A stretch of 64,000 nucleotides of DNA from contig NZ_CP073697.1 of assembly GCF_025264665.1 (NCBI RefSeq), positions 3,515,501 to 3,579,500 on the forward strand, written 5' to 3'. The stretch's first letter is position 1. Every line of letters begins with the position of its first letter. Made by a program: the position numbers and the translations under genes. This stretch comes from Edaphobacter flagellatus. GTDB taxonomy: Bacteria > Acidobacteriota > Terriglobia > Terriglobales > Acidobacteriaceae. Below the pieces are notes generated by a model. It was given only the letters and a program-made list of their open reading frames with translations. It was not told the origin of the DNA and searched no databases. Positions 44,894 through 53,450 of this stretch are shown piece after piece.

Positions 44894-45149
44894 CACCACT
44901 GCAAGGGACTCGCGTGAGTTTCGGTAAGACTCACCCCCTCCCTCAAAAATCCGGTTTCCTGTACGACCTTCAGCCGCTCGATTGCCTCCGACACCTGCTC
45001 GGCCAGGCCGGATTAGTCAGCGCCCTGAAGTCAAGTTTTAGCCCTCGCCTTGCCCGTAATTTGTGCGAGTTCCGGGGCCAGTACCAATCACGAAACGATC
45101 TGCCGCCAAGGCATCAAATATTCATAGAGAAGAAGGAGCAAACTCCCCG

Positions 45150-48100
45150 ATGGCAACGATTCCCAACCAGACCACCAGCGCCGCCTATCAGACATCCTCG
45201 CAGGCCTCCGGTTCCACTGGCCGCACCCCGGGACTCACCTTCTCGCGCCACTTCACGCGCCCTGGCGTCTCGCCCTTCGACGAGATCGTCTGGGAGCTTC
45301 GCGATGCTGTTATTCAGGACTTCAAGGGCAAGACCATCTTCGAGCAGAAGAACGTCGAGGTTCCCGCCGACTGGTCGATGACGGCGACCAACATCGTCGC
45401 GTCGAAGTATCTCCACGGCCAGCTTGGCACCCCCGAGCGCGAGACCGGCGTCCGCCAGCTTGTTACCCGCGTCGCCGAATCCATCCGCGACTGGGGCATC
45501 GAAGGCGGCTACTTCGCCTCTGCCCAGGATGCCGAGACCTTCTTCGCCGAGCTCTGCCACCTTCTCCTCAACCAGAAGGTCGCCTTCAACTCGCCCGTCT
45601 GGTTCAACGTCGGTTGCGACCGCCTGGAGCCGAACTCCGACGCACAGAACTGGCACTGGAACCCGCACACCTGCGCCGTTGAGTTTTCCGTCACCGGCTA
45701 CAAGAAGCCGCAGTGCTCGGCCTGCTTCATCAACTCCGTGCAGGACTCGCTCGACTCCATTCTCAACCTCGCCAAGACCGAGGGCATGCTCTTCAAGTGG
45801 GGATCGGGCACCGGCTCGAACCTCTCCAGTATCCGTGGCTCGAACGAGACACTGAGCGGCGGCGGCACCGCCTCTGGCCCGCTCTCGTTTATGCGTGGCT
45901 TCGACGCCTTCGCCGGCGTTATCAAGTCCGGCGGCAAGACGCGTCGCGCTGCGAAGATGGTCATCCTCAACGTCGACCATCCCGACATCATCGACTTCAT
46001 CGAGTGCAAGCAGAAGGAAGAGGCCAAGGCCTGGACCCTCGTGCAGGCTGGCTACGATGGCTCCGGCCCTGACTCCGAGGCCTATAGCTCCATCTTCTTC
46101 CAGAACGCCAACAACTCCGTCCGCGTGACCGACGAGTTCATGGCCGCTGTCGAAGCCGACGCTACCTTCGTGACTCGCACGGTCAAGAACCGTCTGCCCG
46201 TGAAGGAGTACCGCGCCCGCGACATCATGAACAAGATTGCCGAAGCCACCTGGCAGTGCGGCGATCCCGGCATGCAGTACGACACCACCATCAACCGCTG
46301 GCACACCAGCAAGAACTCGGGCCGCATCAACGCCTCCAATCCCTGCTCCGAGTACATGTTCCTCGACGACTCGGCCTGCAACCTTGCTTCCTTCAATCTC
46401 CTGAAGTTCCTCACACCGGGAGGTCAGTTCGATATCGCCAGCTACCGTCACGGCATTGCCGTCGTCACCACCGCGATGGAGATCATCGTCGATGCTGCTG
46501 GCTATCCCACGGAGTCGATCGCGAAGAACTCGCACGACTACCGGCCGCTTGGCCTCGGCTATGCCAACCTCGGCGCGCTGCTGATGGCCTTCGGCCTCCC
46601 GTACGACTCCGACGCTGGCCGCGACTTCGCCGCCACCGTCACCAGCATCCTCTGCGGCGATGCCTACTGGCAGTCCTCGCGCATCGCCGAGCTCTGCCCG
46701 CCGCTTGGAGCAGCCACACCGCTCACGCAGCAGGCGCACATCGCCGGCGGAGCCTGCCCCGGCTTCTACGTCAATCGCGAGCCCTTCCTCGACGTCATCC
46801 GCATGCACCGCGCGGAAGTCAACCGCATCGGTGCGTCGTTCGATTCGCCCGAGCCCTTCGTCGCTCCGCAGCTCGACGAGATGATCGAAGCCTCGCGCCA
46901 CTCCTGGGACGGTGCTCTCGCTCACGGCGAGCGCTTCGGCTATCGCAACTCGCAGGTCACCGTGCTTGCGCCTACCGGCACCATCGGCTTCATGATGGAC
47001 TGCGACACCACCGGCATCGAGCCCGACCTCGCCCTCGTCAAGTACAAGAAGCTCGTTGGCGGCGGCATGATCAAGATCGTCAACAACACCGTCCCCTCGG
47101 CGCTCTTCAAGCTCGGCTACACCAACGCCGAGGTCGACGCCATCGTCAGCTACATCGACGCCACCGGCACCATCGAGGGCGCGCCCCACGTTCGCCCCGA
47201 GCACCTCGCCGTCTTCGACTGCTCCTTCAAGGCCGCCAAGGGCACCCGCTCCATTCATTACATGGGCCACATCAAGATGATGTCCGCCACGCAGCCCTTC
47301 CTCTCCGGAGCCATCTCCAAGACCGTCAACCTGCCGCACGACGCCACCGTCGACGACATCGCCGAGGCCTACATCGAGTCCTGGCGCCAGGGCCTCAAGG
47401 CCGTAGCCATCTACCGCGACGGCTCCAAGGGCTCGCAGCCGCTCAACGTCTCCGCTGAAGACAAGAAGACGACCAAAACCGAGGCTGTAGCCACCGTCGA
47501 CAACTCTGCCGTCCTCGCCGCTGCCGAGTCTCGCCTCAACGCGCAGGCTCTGCAGATCGCCGACCTCGAGCAGCAGATTCGCCACGTCACCGAGGCCGCC
47601 ACGCAGAACGCCGACGCCCCCGACGCTCAGGCTCCGCCGCGCGCCGTCCGTCATCGCCTGCCCGCCGAGCGTGCATCCGTCACGCACAAGTTCGGCCTCT
47701 CCGGCCACGAGGGCTACATCACCGTCGGCCTCTACCCCAACGGCCAGCCCGGCGAGATCTTCATCCGCATGGCCAAGGAAGGCTCCACCGTCTCCGGACT
47801 GATGGACTCCTTCGCCACCGCCGTCTCGCTCGCCTTGCAGCACGGCGTCCCGCTGCGCGTCCTCTGCGAGAAGTTCGCCCACACCCGCTTCGAGCCCTCC
47901 GGCTGGACCGGCAACGAGCAGATCGGCTACGCCAAGTCCATCATGGACTACATCTTCCGCTGGCTGCAGATCCGCTTCCTCTCCGGCCAGCAGCTCTCCC
48001 TCTTCGCAGGACTCGCCCCGCAGCAGGCCGTCCCGGTCGAGGGCAGCGTCAACGCTCCCGGCAACCACGTCATCTCCTCGCTCAACGCCGCAGCCGACTC

Positions 48101-48413
48101 GCACAAGGAAGGCTACTCCGCCGTCGAGCAGAGACCCGCGTCTCTCCCCGGCATGTACACGGAGACCTACACCACCACACCGCCGCAGCAGGGAATCGCC
48201 CCCGACTACGCCGCACCGCCATCCCGCGGAGCCGAAGGATCGACTTCACCCCTCTCCATGGAAGACCGCGGAATCTACCACGCGGCCACAGCCATGAAGT
48301 CCATGGTCGACATGGGAGACGCCCCAAGCTGCTCTACCTGCGGAGCCATCATGACCCGCAACGGAAGCTGCTACCGCTGCATGGAGTGCGGAAGCACCAG
48401 CGGCTGCAGCTAG
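45150..48413 (+). CDS. nrdJ: Adenosylcobalamin-dependent (class II) ribonucleotide reductase
   Basis: 1087 residues from ATG 45150, with AAGGAG upstream; the longer frame to 45063 lacks a ribosome site. It reduces ribonucleotides using coenzyme B12, independent of oxygen. ACFINSVQDSLDSI, GSGTGSNLSSIRGSNETLSGGG, SGGKTRRAAKM, the NPCSEYMFLDDSACNLAS active site (Asn, Cys, Glu), and LAPTGTIGFMMDCDTTGIEPD are diagnostic. The C-terminal 140 residues contain a Ser/Pro-rich linker and CSTCG...CYRCMECG, the thiol tail that is re-reduced by thioredoxin. It is the only nrd gene in the window and lies after a long leader. Confidence 0.97.
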   Translation: MATIPNQTTSAAYQTSSQASGSTGRTPGLTFSRHFTRPGVSPFDEIVWELRDAVIQDFKGKTIFEQKNVEVPADWSMTATNIVASKYLHGQLGTPERETGVRQLVTRVAESIRDWGIEGGYFASAQDAETFFAELCHLLLNQKVAFNSPVWFNVGCDRLEPNSDAQNWHWNPHTCAVEFSVTGYKKPQCSACFINSVQDSLDSILNLAKTEGMLFKWGSGTGSNLSSIRGSNETLSGGGTASGPLSFMRGFDAFAGVIKSGGKTRRAAKMVILNVDHPDIIDFIECKQKEEAKAWTLVQAGYDGSGPDSEAYSSIFFQNANNSVRVTDEFMAAVEADATFVTRTVKNRLPVKEYRARDIMNKIAEATWQCGDPGMQYDTTINRWHTSKNSGRINASNPCSEYMFLDDSACNLASFNLLKFLTPGGQFDIASYRHGIAVVTTAMEIIVDAAGYPTESIAKNSHDYRPLGLGYANLGALLMAFGLPYDSDAGRDFAATVTSILCGDAYWQSSRIAELCPPLGAATPLTQQAHIAGGACPGFYVNREPFLDVIRMHRAEVNRIGASFDSPEPFVAPQLDEMIEASRHSWDGALAHGERFGYRNSQVTVLAPTGTIGFMMDCDTTGIEPDLALVKYKKLVGGGMIKIVNNTVPSALFKLGYTNAEVDAIVSYIDATGTIEGAPHVRPEHLAVFDCSFKAAKGTRSIHYMGHIKMMSATQPFLSGAISKTVNLPHDATVDDIAEAYIESWRQGLKAVAIYRDGSKGSQPLNVSAEDKKTTKTEAVATVDNSAVLAAAESRLNAQALQIADLEQQIRHVTEAATQNADAPDAQAPPRAVRHRLPAERASVTHKFGLSGHEGYITVGLYPNGQPGEIFIRMAKEGSTVSGLMDSFATAVSLALQHGVPLRVLCEKFAHTRFEPSGWTGNEQIGYAKSIMDYIFRWLQIRFLSGQQLSLFAGLAPQQAVPVEGSVNAPGNHVISSLNAAADSHKEGYSAVEQRPASLPGMYTETYTTTPPQQGIAPDYAAPPSRGAEGSTSPLSMEDRGIYHAATAMKSMVDMGDAPSCSTCGAIMTRNGSCYRCMECGSTSGCS

Positions 48414-48439
48414 AAAACTAGATAGAAGGAAGCATAGAC

Positions 48440-48463
48440 GGCGGCTGGCTGGTGTCAGCCGCC
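48440..48463 (+). other. Hairpin after nrdJ
   Basis: GGCGGCTG (48440-48447) pairs with CAGCCGCC (48456-48463), eight-base loop, 27 bases after the nrdJ stop. No T run follows directly. It probably marks the 3' end of the nrdJ transcript and is the boundary to AT-rich DNA. Confidence 0.5.
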
Positions 48464-48481
48464 TGCGCTTTAAGCCAAGTA

Positions 48482-50452
48482 ATGCTGATCAATTTATCAA
48501 CGTGGCAATGGGCAAAAGATGTGCAGCGTCATCCGGACGATAAATTTCTGGATGCGATCAAAGCACGTCTTCTATCAGATTTCGATCAGACATTTGAAGT
48601 AATCAAAACTCAAAAGCTCTTATCTCGTTCGCGTGATACTTGTTTGACAGAAGAAGTGTGTAATCAACTAGAAGCCTGGGCACTCAAAGCTCCGCTGTCG
48701 GGGGCAAGGCGATCAAAAATTCGCAGACACTGCCGACTTACAGTTGCATTTCAACAAATGGCATCAAGTTTACGTGATACTACAGCCAAACTGAATATTT
48801 GGGCTTTGAATTACGACGATCTCTGCACAGTCGTATTAACCTCGCTCGAACTTCTCGCTTTATCACTACGACAGAAAATGAAATCAAGCGCGGACTCAAT
48901 CGGAGATGACCTTGAAAAGCGGATGCAGCGCACCAGGGACAAACAATTTGTTCTGCGAGATATCATAGATAAGGGGCTAGTCATTATCAATGAAGGGAAA
49001 AGACGTTGCGCTGCGCAATCAGATAGTGAGGTAGGTTCTTCAGAAGCGTTTCTGGAATCTATCGATGTGGCAACGAACACCGAATCTTTATTCAATGTTT
49101 GGGACGCGTATTCCTTTTCACGAGCTCAGGTAAGCCTCCTTGGTAAAACCATCCGAGTGCATAAGCCCACAAAAGAATGGCTTACTAGAACGGAACGCTT
49201 CATAAGTCGTTCACATACTCAAGACGTCATGGCGCAATCTAAACACGCGACAAGGTTTCTCAAGATCCATGACAAATCTGTTCAGGAAATTGATGTTTCA
49301 ATGTACCCTACATTCGGCCAATTGTTAGCTTCAAATGACGGCAAGAATTTGGCGGGTCTTTTGCGGGCTCCCACTCTAGAATTTGCCCAAATATTGGAAT
49401 CCCAAGTTTCCTCATTGGTAGATATTGGCCAGCGCGTTCGGATTGGAACCGAAAAATTTATATATAAAGAGCTTATTTCAGCTTGGGCATCTGTTTATGC
49501 TCTGGCTTTTCTAGCGAGAATTTGGGTTAGCGCTTGGCATGAGGTACAGCCAGAAGTAAAGTCGGCTTTTCTAGGGATCAAGGAAATTGAAAAAACAACA
49601 AGTGAGATAGCTGGATTTCCGTTAAGACCTGAGCTTTTTTATTTGTTTGTTTCTCGTTTTGAGGATAGAAATTTTCAAGACCTTTTCTATAAACCTCTTG
49701 TAGTAACTAGCGAAGATAAAATACAAATCCCTATTTCTATAATCGAAATATCGCGTTTTGATAGAAATCTTTTACACATGATCGCCAAAGAAGTAAATGA
49801 GTCGTTGGCGGTAAAGGGCAGGAAGCCGATTTCGAAGCTACGGCAAAAATTTATATCTGCGGGGTTCAAAGTAATTCTGAACTATCCGCTAATCGACTCA
49901 AATGGCAATCTGTTGACAGACATCGATATTATTGCCATGAAAGACCGCCACATCTTTCTTTTCCAGTGTAAAGTCCTAGAGATCTCAGATAGCTTATATG
50001 AGCTATGGAAAAATGAACAATCTCTTCGGCGAGCAGCTGCGCAGATGCGGCTGTCGTTAGACAATCTTGACATTTGTAAAGATTTGCTGCGTAAATCACA
50101 TGGAATTAGCGGAGATGAGACGATAACTCCATTCATCCTGACGAATGTCTTATCTCACGCTGGAGAGAACATAGAGGGTTTTAGGGTGGTTGATTTTAGT
50201 CATCTAGAAAACATCTTAGATGGTGCATTTACAAAAGCCATGAATTTGCAGAGCGATGAGATTGTTAATCTGTACTCGCCACTTAAAGGAAAATTTCCCT
50301 CAGCGAAAGAGTTAATCGATCTCATTTATAAATTCGATTTGGCTTCTAGCCCGTCTCCCAGGCCATTCCTTGAAAACACTCTTCAGATAGGAGGCTGGGA
50401 GATAATCATTCCCGCAAGAAAAGCTGACTTAGGACTCGGAAAAAATGTGTAG
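48482..50452 (+). CDS. AT-rich gene for large protein with C-terminal PD-(D/E)XK nuclease-like domain
   Basis: 656 residues from ATG 48482; GTG 48452 lies in the GC-rich flank. The first 400 residues are mostly helical and unrecognised. About residues 445-500 (from this ATG) read KLRQKFISAGFKVILNYPL then LLTDIDIIAMKDRHIFLFQCKV: a helix, strand, Asp-Ile-Asp and Gln-Cys-Lys, the order seen in Mrr/NERD-type restriction-endonuclease folds where D and (E/Q)xK bind the metal. A helix NEQSLRRAAAQMRLS follows. Base composition is far below the neighbours, with A/T-ending codons throughout, so the gene is probably horizontally acquired. A defence nuclease is a hypothesis; no partner methylase or ATPase is adjacent. 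Confidence 0.7.
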   Translation: MLINLSTWQWAKDVQRHPDDKFLDAIKARLLSDFDQTFEVIKTQKLLSRSRDTCLTEEVCNQLEAWALKAPLSGARRSKIRRHCRLTVAFQQMASSLRDTTAKLNIWALNYDDLCTVVLTSLELLALSLRQKMKSSADSIGDDLEKRMQRTRDKQFVLRDIIDKGLVIINEGKRRCAAQSDSEVGSSEAFLESIDVATNTESLFNVWDAYSFSRAQVSLLGKTIRVHKPTKEWLTRTERFISRSHTQDVMAQSKHATRFLKIHDKSVQEIDVSMYPTFGQLLASNDGKNLAGLLRAPTLEFAQILESQVSSLVDIGQRVRIGTEKFIYKELISAWASVYALAFLARIWVSAWHEVQPEVKSAFLGIKEIEKTTSEIAGFPLRPELFYLFVSRFEDRNFQDLFYKPLVVTSEDKIQIPISIIEISRFDRNLLHMIAKEVNESLAVKGRKPISKLRQKFISAGFKVILNYPLIDSNGNLLTDIDIIAMKDRHIFLFQCKVLEISDSLYELWKNEQSLRRAAAQMRLSLDNLDICKDLLRKSHGISGDETITPFILTNVLSHAGENIEGFRVVDFSHLENILDGAFTKAMNLQSDEIVNLYSPLKGKFPSAKELIDLIYKFDLASSPSPRPFLENTLQIGGWEIIIPARKADLGLGKNV

Positions 50453-50570
50453 TGCCGTACGGGTGGTTAATACAGTGGCAGTTATCATCGGAGGGGTTCG
50501 ATCATTAGAGTGAAGTCTGAACCCTGGGCGGGTGCCTCATTCATGCGGTCTCATCGCATGGGTGGGATCA

Positions 50571-50587
50571 TTCGAGCGAAGCTCGAA
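50571..50587. repeat. Palindromic repeat TTCGAGCGAAGCTCGAA
   Basis: A 17-base inverted repeat of the form TTCGAG-N5-CTCGAA. A second copy of the same form is at 50672-50688, and a decayed one (GGTTCGA...TCTGAACC) lies near 50498. All fall in the 300 bases after the AT-rich gene. Confidence 0.65.
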
Positions 50588-50601
50588 CGCCTCGCTTAAG
50601 G

Positions 50602-50619
50602 GCACGGCTTCAGCCGTGC
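50602..50619. repeat. REP-like palindrome GCACGGCTTCAGCCGTGC
   Basis: Perfect inverted repeat with core CGGCTTCAGCCG. Related copies occur at 50640-50655, 51235-51248 and 51271-51288. Confidence 0.7.
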
Positions 50620-50639
50620 TGCAACAGTCACTAAATAAG

Positions 50640-50655
50640 AGCGGCTTCAGCCGCT
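50640..50655. repeat. REP-like palindrome AGCGGCTTCAGCCGCT
   Basis: Same core as the 50602 copy, with 16 bases nearly perfectly inverted around the TTCA centre. Confidence 0.7.
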
Positions 50656-50671
50656 GAGGTACGTTTTACCA

Positions 50672-50688
50672 TTCGAGTGAGACTCGAA
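50672..50688. repeat. Palindromic repeat TTCGAGTGAGACTCGAA
   Basis: Same plan as the 50571 element, with both arms matching in six bases. The two element types alternate along this gap. Confidence 0.65.
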
Positions 50689-50750
50689 CCGCTACTTCCC
50701 CAACTCGCTCCACTGTCCGACGCATCTAAGGAAGAAGAGGGGGCAGTCCT

Positions 50751-51200
50751 ATGCGCTATGAATTCCCTACACGATACCTCGCGATCCTCACCTTAGCCTT
50801 TGCCGTCTGCAGCCAGAGCGTCTCGGCCCAGAACGCCCAGACCGCTCCTGCGGCATCCCAGACCCCGGCCCAAGCCCAGACCCCATCGCAACCCCAACCC
50901 CGCAGCCCCGGCGGCGATGTTGGCAGCGGAGCCGGTGACATCGGCAAGGGCGCCGCCAAGGGAACCGGAGCCGCAGCCGAAGGAGTCGGCAAAGGCGCTG
51001 GCGATCTCGTCACCCTCCATCCCGTCGACGCGGCCGGGAACGTGGGCAAGGGTGCAGTTGGCGCCGGAAAGGACGTCGGCGTCGGCGCCGCCAAGGGCAC
51101 CGCCAAAGTCACTAAGGGCACAGGTCGCGGCATCGGCAAAATCGTCCATCGCGGCCATCACGATGAGCCAACCCCGCCCCCATCCAACCCACAAAACTAA
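50751..51200 (+). CDS. Secreted Gly/Ala-rich low-complexity protein
   Basis: 149 residues. Signal peptide 1-26 (ending VSAQ). A Gln/Pro/Ala-rich segment (28-52) is followed by repeats of the type GxGxGxxGKGAAKG and a Lys/His-rich C-terminus (GIGKIVHRGHHDEP). The Gly-Lys periodicity suggests an extended or amphipathic structure in the envelope. No family recognised. It is GC-rich like the rest of the chromosome and lies just after the palindromic repeat cluster; GAGGGGG serves as ribosome site. Confidence 0.65.
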   Translation: MRYEFPTRYLAILTLAFAVCSQSVSAQNAQTAPAASQTPAQAQTPSQPQPRSPGGDVGSGAGDIGKGAAKGTGAAAEGVGKGAGDLVTLHPVDAAGNVGKGAVGAGKDVGVGAAKGTAKVTKGTGRGIGKIVHRGHHDEPTPPPSNPQN

Positions 51201-51234
51201 ATCCACAATTGGCCGCGGCTAGACGAGTACCTCA

Positions 51235-51248
51235 GCGGCTGAAGCCGC
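51235..51248. repeat. REP-like palindrome GCGGCTGAAGCCGC
   Basis: Inverse-orientation copy of the element at 50641-50654, placed downstream of the Gly-rich gene. Confidence 0.7.
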
Positions 51249-51270
51249 CCCATATCCCACATTGGGAACG

Positions 51271-51288
51271 GCACGGCTGAAGCCGCGC
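51271..51288. repeat. REP-like repeat GCACGGCTGAAGCCGCGC
   Basis: Fourth copy of the CGGCTGAAGCCG element, with slightly degenerate outer arms. Confidence 0.65.
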
Positions 51289-51406
51289 CCTTAAGCAAAA
51301 CTCCCGGCCGGTTACTGTGATCAACGGCACTTGCCGCGCTCTCCCGCGCAGATTAACCTAGCTCCGGTCCCCTTGCTTTCATTTTGCAGTACTGGAGAAC
51401 GGATTT

Positions 51407-52108
51407 ATGCGTCGCTCTGTTCTGGCAGTCCTCAGCCTTGCTCTTCTCGCTGCGCCGTGCGCCTTCGCGCAGCAGCTTGTGAGCGTCTACGTCACCAGCG
51501 ACAACAACGGCTTCAGCGCGCCGGGCGCGAACGACTCCGCGATCGACCTGCAGAAGTCTCTGGCCAACAAGAAGTCCCTGCGCGTCGTCAACTCCGCGCA
51601 GGAGGCCGATGTTATCGTTCGCATCGACTCCCGCGACTCGCACAAAGAGGTCGACGGCTACACCAGCAACCGCACCACCAGCGACGACGGACGTTCCTCC
51701 ACCCGAACCACCACCCAGAACGATAAGACCGTCCGCAACCTCCACGCCACACTGATGGCGGGCAGCTACACACAAGCCCTCGAAGCCCAGAGCGAGATGA
51801 GCTGGCGCTTCGCCGCTGACAACATCGCCGGTCAGATCGATCGCTGGACTCGAGAAAATTACGCCAGGCTGATGTCGCAACACGCCGCAGGCGGAAATGC
51901 CACTCCACCCCCGTCCGCGCAAAACTCTGCGCCGCCTCCCGTACAGACCGATGAAGCCACGATCCATCCCGGCATGACTCCCGACCAGGTCACCAGGGCC
52001 CTCGGCGAGCCGCAGAAGAGGGTGAACTTCGGAACCAAATCCCTCTGGACGTACAAAGGCATGCAGGTCGTCTTCGACAGCGGAAAGGTCACGGACGTAA
52101 AGTTCTAG
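51407..52108 (+). CDS. Secreted protein with C-terminal SmpA/OmlA-like segment
   Basis: 233 residues from ATG 51407 with GGAG upstream. Signal peptide 1-21 (ending AFAQ). The N-terminal half (SAIDLQKSLANKKSLRVVNSAQEADVIVRI) looks like a periplasmic domain with a beta-alpha-beta pattern; the middle has Ser/Thr-rich low complexity. The last 48 residues (IHPGMTPDQVTRALGEPQKR...SLWTYKGMQVVFDSGKVTDVKF) match the small SmpA/OmlA-like fold of outer-membrane assembly lipoproteins, although no lipobox is present. Role in the envelope is likely, specifics unknown. Confidence 0.72.
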   Translation: MRRSVLAVLSLALLAAPCAFAQQLVSVYVTSDNNGFSAPGANDSAIDLQKSLANKKSLRVVNSAQEADVIVRIDSRDSHKEVDGYTSNRTTSDDGRSSTRTTTQNDKTVRNLHATLMAGSYTQALEAQSEMSWRFAADNIAGQIDRWTRENYARLMSQHAAGGNATPPPSAQNSAPPPVQTDEATIHPGMTPDQVTRALGEPQKRVNFGTKSLWTYKGMQVVFDSGKVTDVKF

Positions 52109-52430
52109 GGCGCACGGCTCGAACGCTGCGGTCTCCAAAGCTGTCAACCCCCAATTCGTTGCAACTTGATGAAAGCAAAAGAGAACCGAGTTGCCGATAA
52201 GTTACTCTCCATCCGCTACACTTAAAAAAGAGCCGAAAAATGCAAAGCTCCAGCCACGTAGCCTGACCGCTGGCCGCAAAAAGGTAACCGTCGCTGTAAC
52301 CCTCAATCTTTGAATACTTTGCAGGAAAAGGTACAGGGGAGGGGGCATACAGGCCCCGGCGAGTCCGTAGGAACCACAACTTCTCCACACGCCGATGCGT
52401 CCTATCGCGTAGGAGGAAGACACCAATTCC
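52109..52430. other. Intergenic region before the WxxGxW-type gene
   Basis: 322 bases with no supported gene or strong hairpin. GTAGGAGGAA at about 52409-52418 is a good ribosome site for the next gene, though 12-13 bases from its ATG. AT-rich sequence around 52190-52250 could hold the promoter. Confidence 0.4.
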
Positions 52431-52730
52431 ATGCGCCGATTCCTGATCTGCTGTGCTCTGGCTCTCACGATTACAACAGCCCACGCTCAACCCCCGCCTC
52501 CCGGGCCGATGATGGCTCCCCCTCCTCCTCCAAATGAAGTGATCGGCCCCATTCCAGCGCAGCACCCAAACTGGGTCTGGCGCGGCGGCTATTATCGCTG
52601 GTATCGCGGCCAATATGTCTGGGTTCCAGGATCGTACATGCGCCCGCCGCGCCCCGGTTATCGCTGGTATCCCGGCCGTTGGCGCCAAACCCCGCGAGGC
52701 TGGGTATGGGTGCCAGGCCACTGGCGCTAA
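52431..52730 (+). CDS. Small secreted Tyr/Trp-rich repeat protein (YXWGXW/WxxGxW type)
   Basis: 99 residues. Signal peptide 1-19 (ending AHAQ), a Pro-rich linker (20-42), and then aromatic repeats: WVWRGGYYRWYRGQYVWVPG, YRWYPGRW and WVWVPGHW. This pattern belongs to the short YXWGXW-repeat envelope proteins, thought to bind cell-wall or outer-membrane components. No enzymatic motif. A strong 12-bp hairpin follows its stop. Confidence 0.78.
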   Translation: MRRFLICCALALTITTAHAQPPPPGPMMAPPPPPNEVIGPIPAQHPNWVWRGGYYRWYRGQYVWVPGSYMRPPRPGYRWYPGRWRQTPRGWVWVPGHWR

Positions 52731-52739
52731 AGCAGAACA

Positions 52740-52777
52740 GAGCGATTCGGCGGCGAGCATGCTCTGCCGAATCGCTC
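52740..52777. other. 12-bp inverted repeat after the aromatic-repeat gene
   Basis: GAGCGATTCGGC (52740-52751) pairs perfectly with GCCGAATCGCTC (52766-52777); the loop contains a smaller palindrome GAGCATGCTC. It starts nine bases after the stop and likely ends or protects the transcript, although there is no T run. Confidence 0.65.
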
Positions 52778-52802
52778 CGCAGCCGTCACGTATCATCGAG
52801 AG

Positions 52803-53384
52803 ATGACTGCTGAAGAACGCGCAAAGAAAATCAAAGTTCTCATCTTCGACGTCGACGGCGTCCTCACCGACGGCCAGATCTTTGTCATTCCCGGCCCGGA
52901 TGGCAAGGGAATCGAATCGAAAGGCTTCGCCGCTCACGACGGCCTCGGCATCTCGCTCGGGCGCCTCGGCGGCCTCCGCATTGGCATCATCACCAAGCGT
53001 AACTCGCAGACCGTTGCCATCCGCGCCCGTGACCTGAAGCTCGAATTCGTCTACCAGGGCCAGGCCCACAAGATGGAGGCAGCCAAAGACATTCTCGCCA
53101 AGACGGGTTATTCGCTCGATGAGATGGCTTATGTGGGCGACGACATTATCGACCTTCCGGTCATGCGTGCCTGCGGGCTTTCCATCGCCACGGCTAACGC
53201 AAGGCAACAGGTCAAAGATGCAGCCCATTACATCACTCCCAATGCAGGAGGGCAGGGAGCAGGGCGCGACGCCATCGACTTTATCCTCTCGGCACAGGGC
53301 TCGCTGGAACGCGTCATCGAAGCGTATCTCGACTACGAGAATCCAGCAGCAGGAGTTGCTGACGTAGGTGTTGGGAATATGTAA
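52803..53384 (+). CDS. kdsC: KdsC-type HAD phosphatase (3-deoxy-manno-octulosonate 8-phosphate phosphatase)
   Basis: 193 residues. The HAD fold is clear: FDVDGVLTDG (nucleophile and acid Asp, about 15-24), IITKRNS (motif II; usually ITGR), KMEAAKDILAK with the Lys of motif III, and YVGDDIIDLPVM (motif IV). The TDG plus HDGLGI pattern and KxxA...NAGGQGAGRDAIDFIL end point to KdsC, which makes Kdo for LPS. The ITKRNS variant is unusual but keeps the Thr. It is an orphan here, with no kdsA, kdsD or lpt genes beside it, and precedes the helicase gene by 66 bases. Confidence 0.87.
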   Translation: MTAEERAKKIKVLIFDVDGVLTDGQIFVIPGPDGKGIESKGFAAHDGLGISLGRLGGLRIGIITKRNSQTVAIRARDLKLEFVYQGQAHKMEAAKDILAKTGYSLDEMAYVGDDIIDLPVMRACGLSIATANARQQVKDAAHYITPNAGGQGAGRDAIDFILSAQGSLERVIEAYLDYENPAAGVADVGVGNM

Positions 53385-53450
53385 ATTGTTGGCAGCATTG
53401 CCACTGGCGCTAAGCGAATAAAAAACGAACAAATCGAGCTACAATAGCGC

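Larger units (their letters stand above)
44445..45149. other. Long intergenic region upstream of nrdJ
   Basis: 705 bases with no supported gene. The left half has several TTCCAC-type pentamers (about 44598-44630, 44766 and 44789) reminiscent of degenerate DnaA boxes. The right half holds a palindrome, a good sigma-70 promoter (44865-44893), a hairpin GTGAGT/ACTCAC at 44914-44934 and a leader of about 250 bases before nrdJ. No cobalamin-riboswitch consensus (B12 box) was recognised. Confidence 0.5.

Noticed and set aside
44890..45149. Cobalamin riboswitch ahead of nrdJ
   Set aside because: The gene is B12-dependent so it was expected, but no B12-box or core consensus was recognised in the leader.
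45114..48104. 996-codon open frame antisense to nrdJ
   Set aside because: It mirrors the strong third-position GC bias of nrdJ; its translation is low-complexity Gly/Val/Asp-rich and matches no family, while nrdJ is certain.
50660..50700. tRNA T-arm lookalike (GGTTCGAGTC on the minus strand)
   Set aside because: The sequence is one of the TTCGAG...CTCGAA palindromes; no cloverleaf or acceptor stem can be drawn around it.
52089..53432. 447-codon minus-strand frame across several small plus-strand genes
   Set aside because: It spans kdsC and the aromatic-repeat gene, both well supported on the plus strand, and its translation has no recognisable domain.
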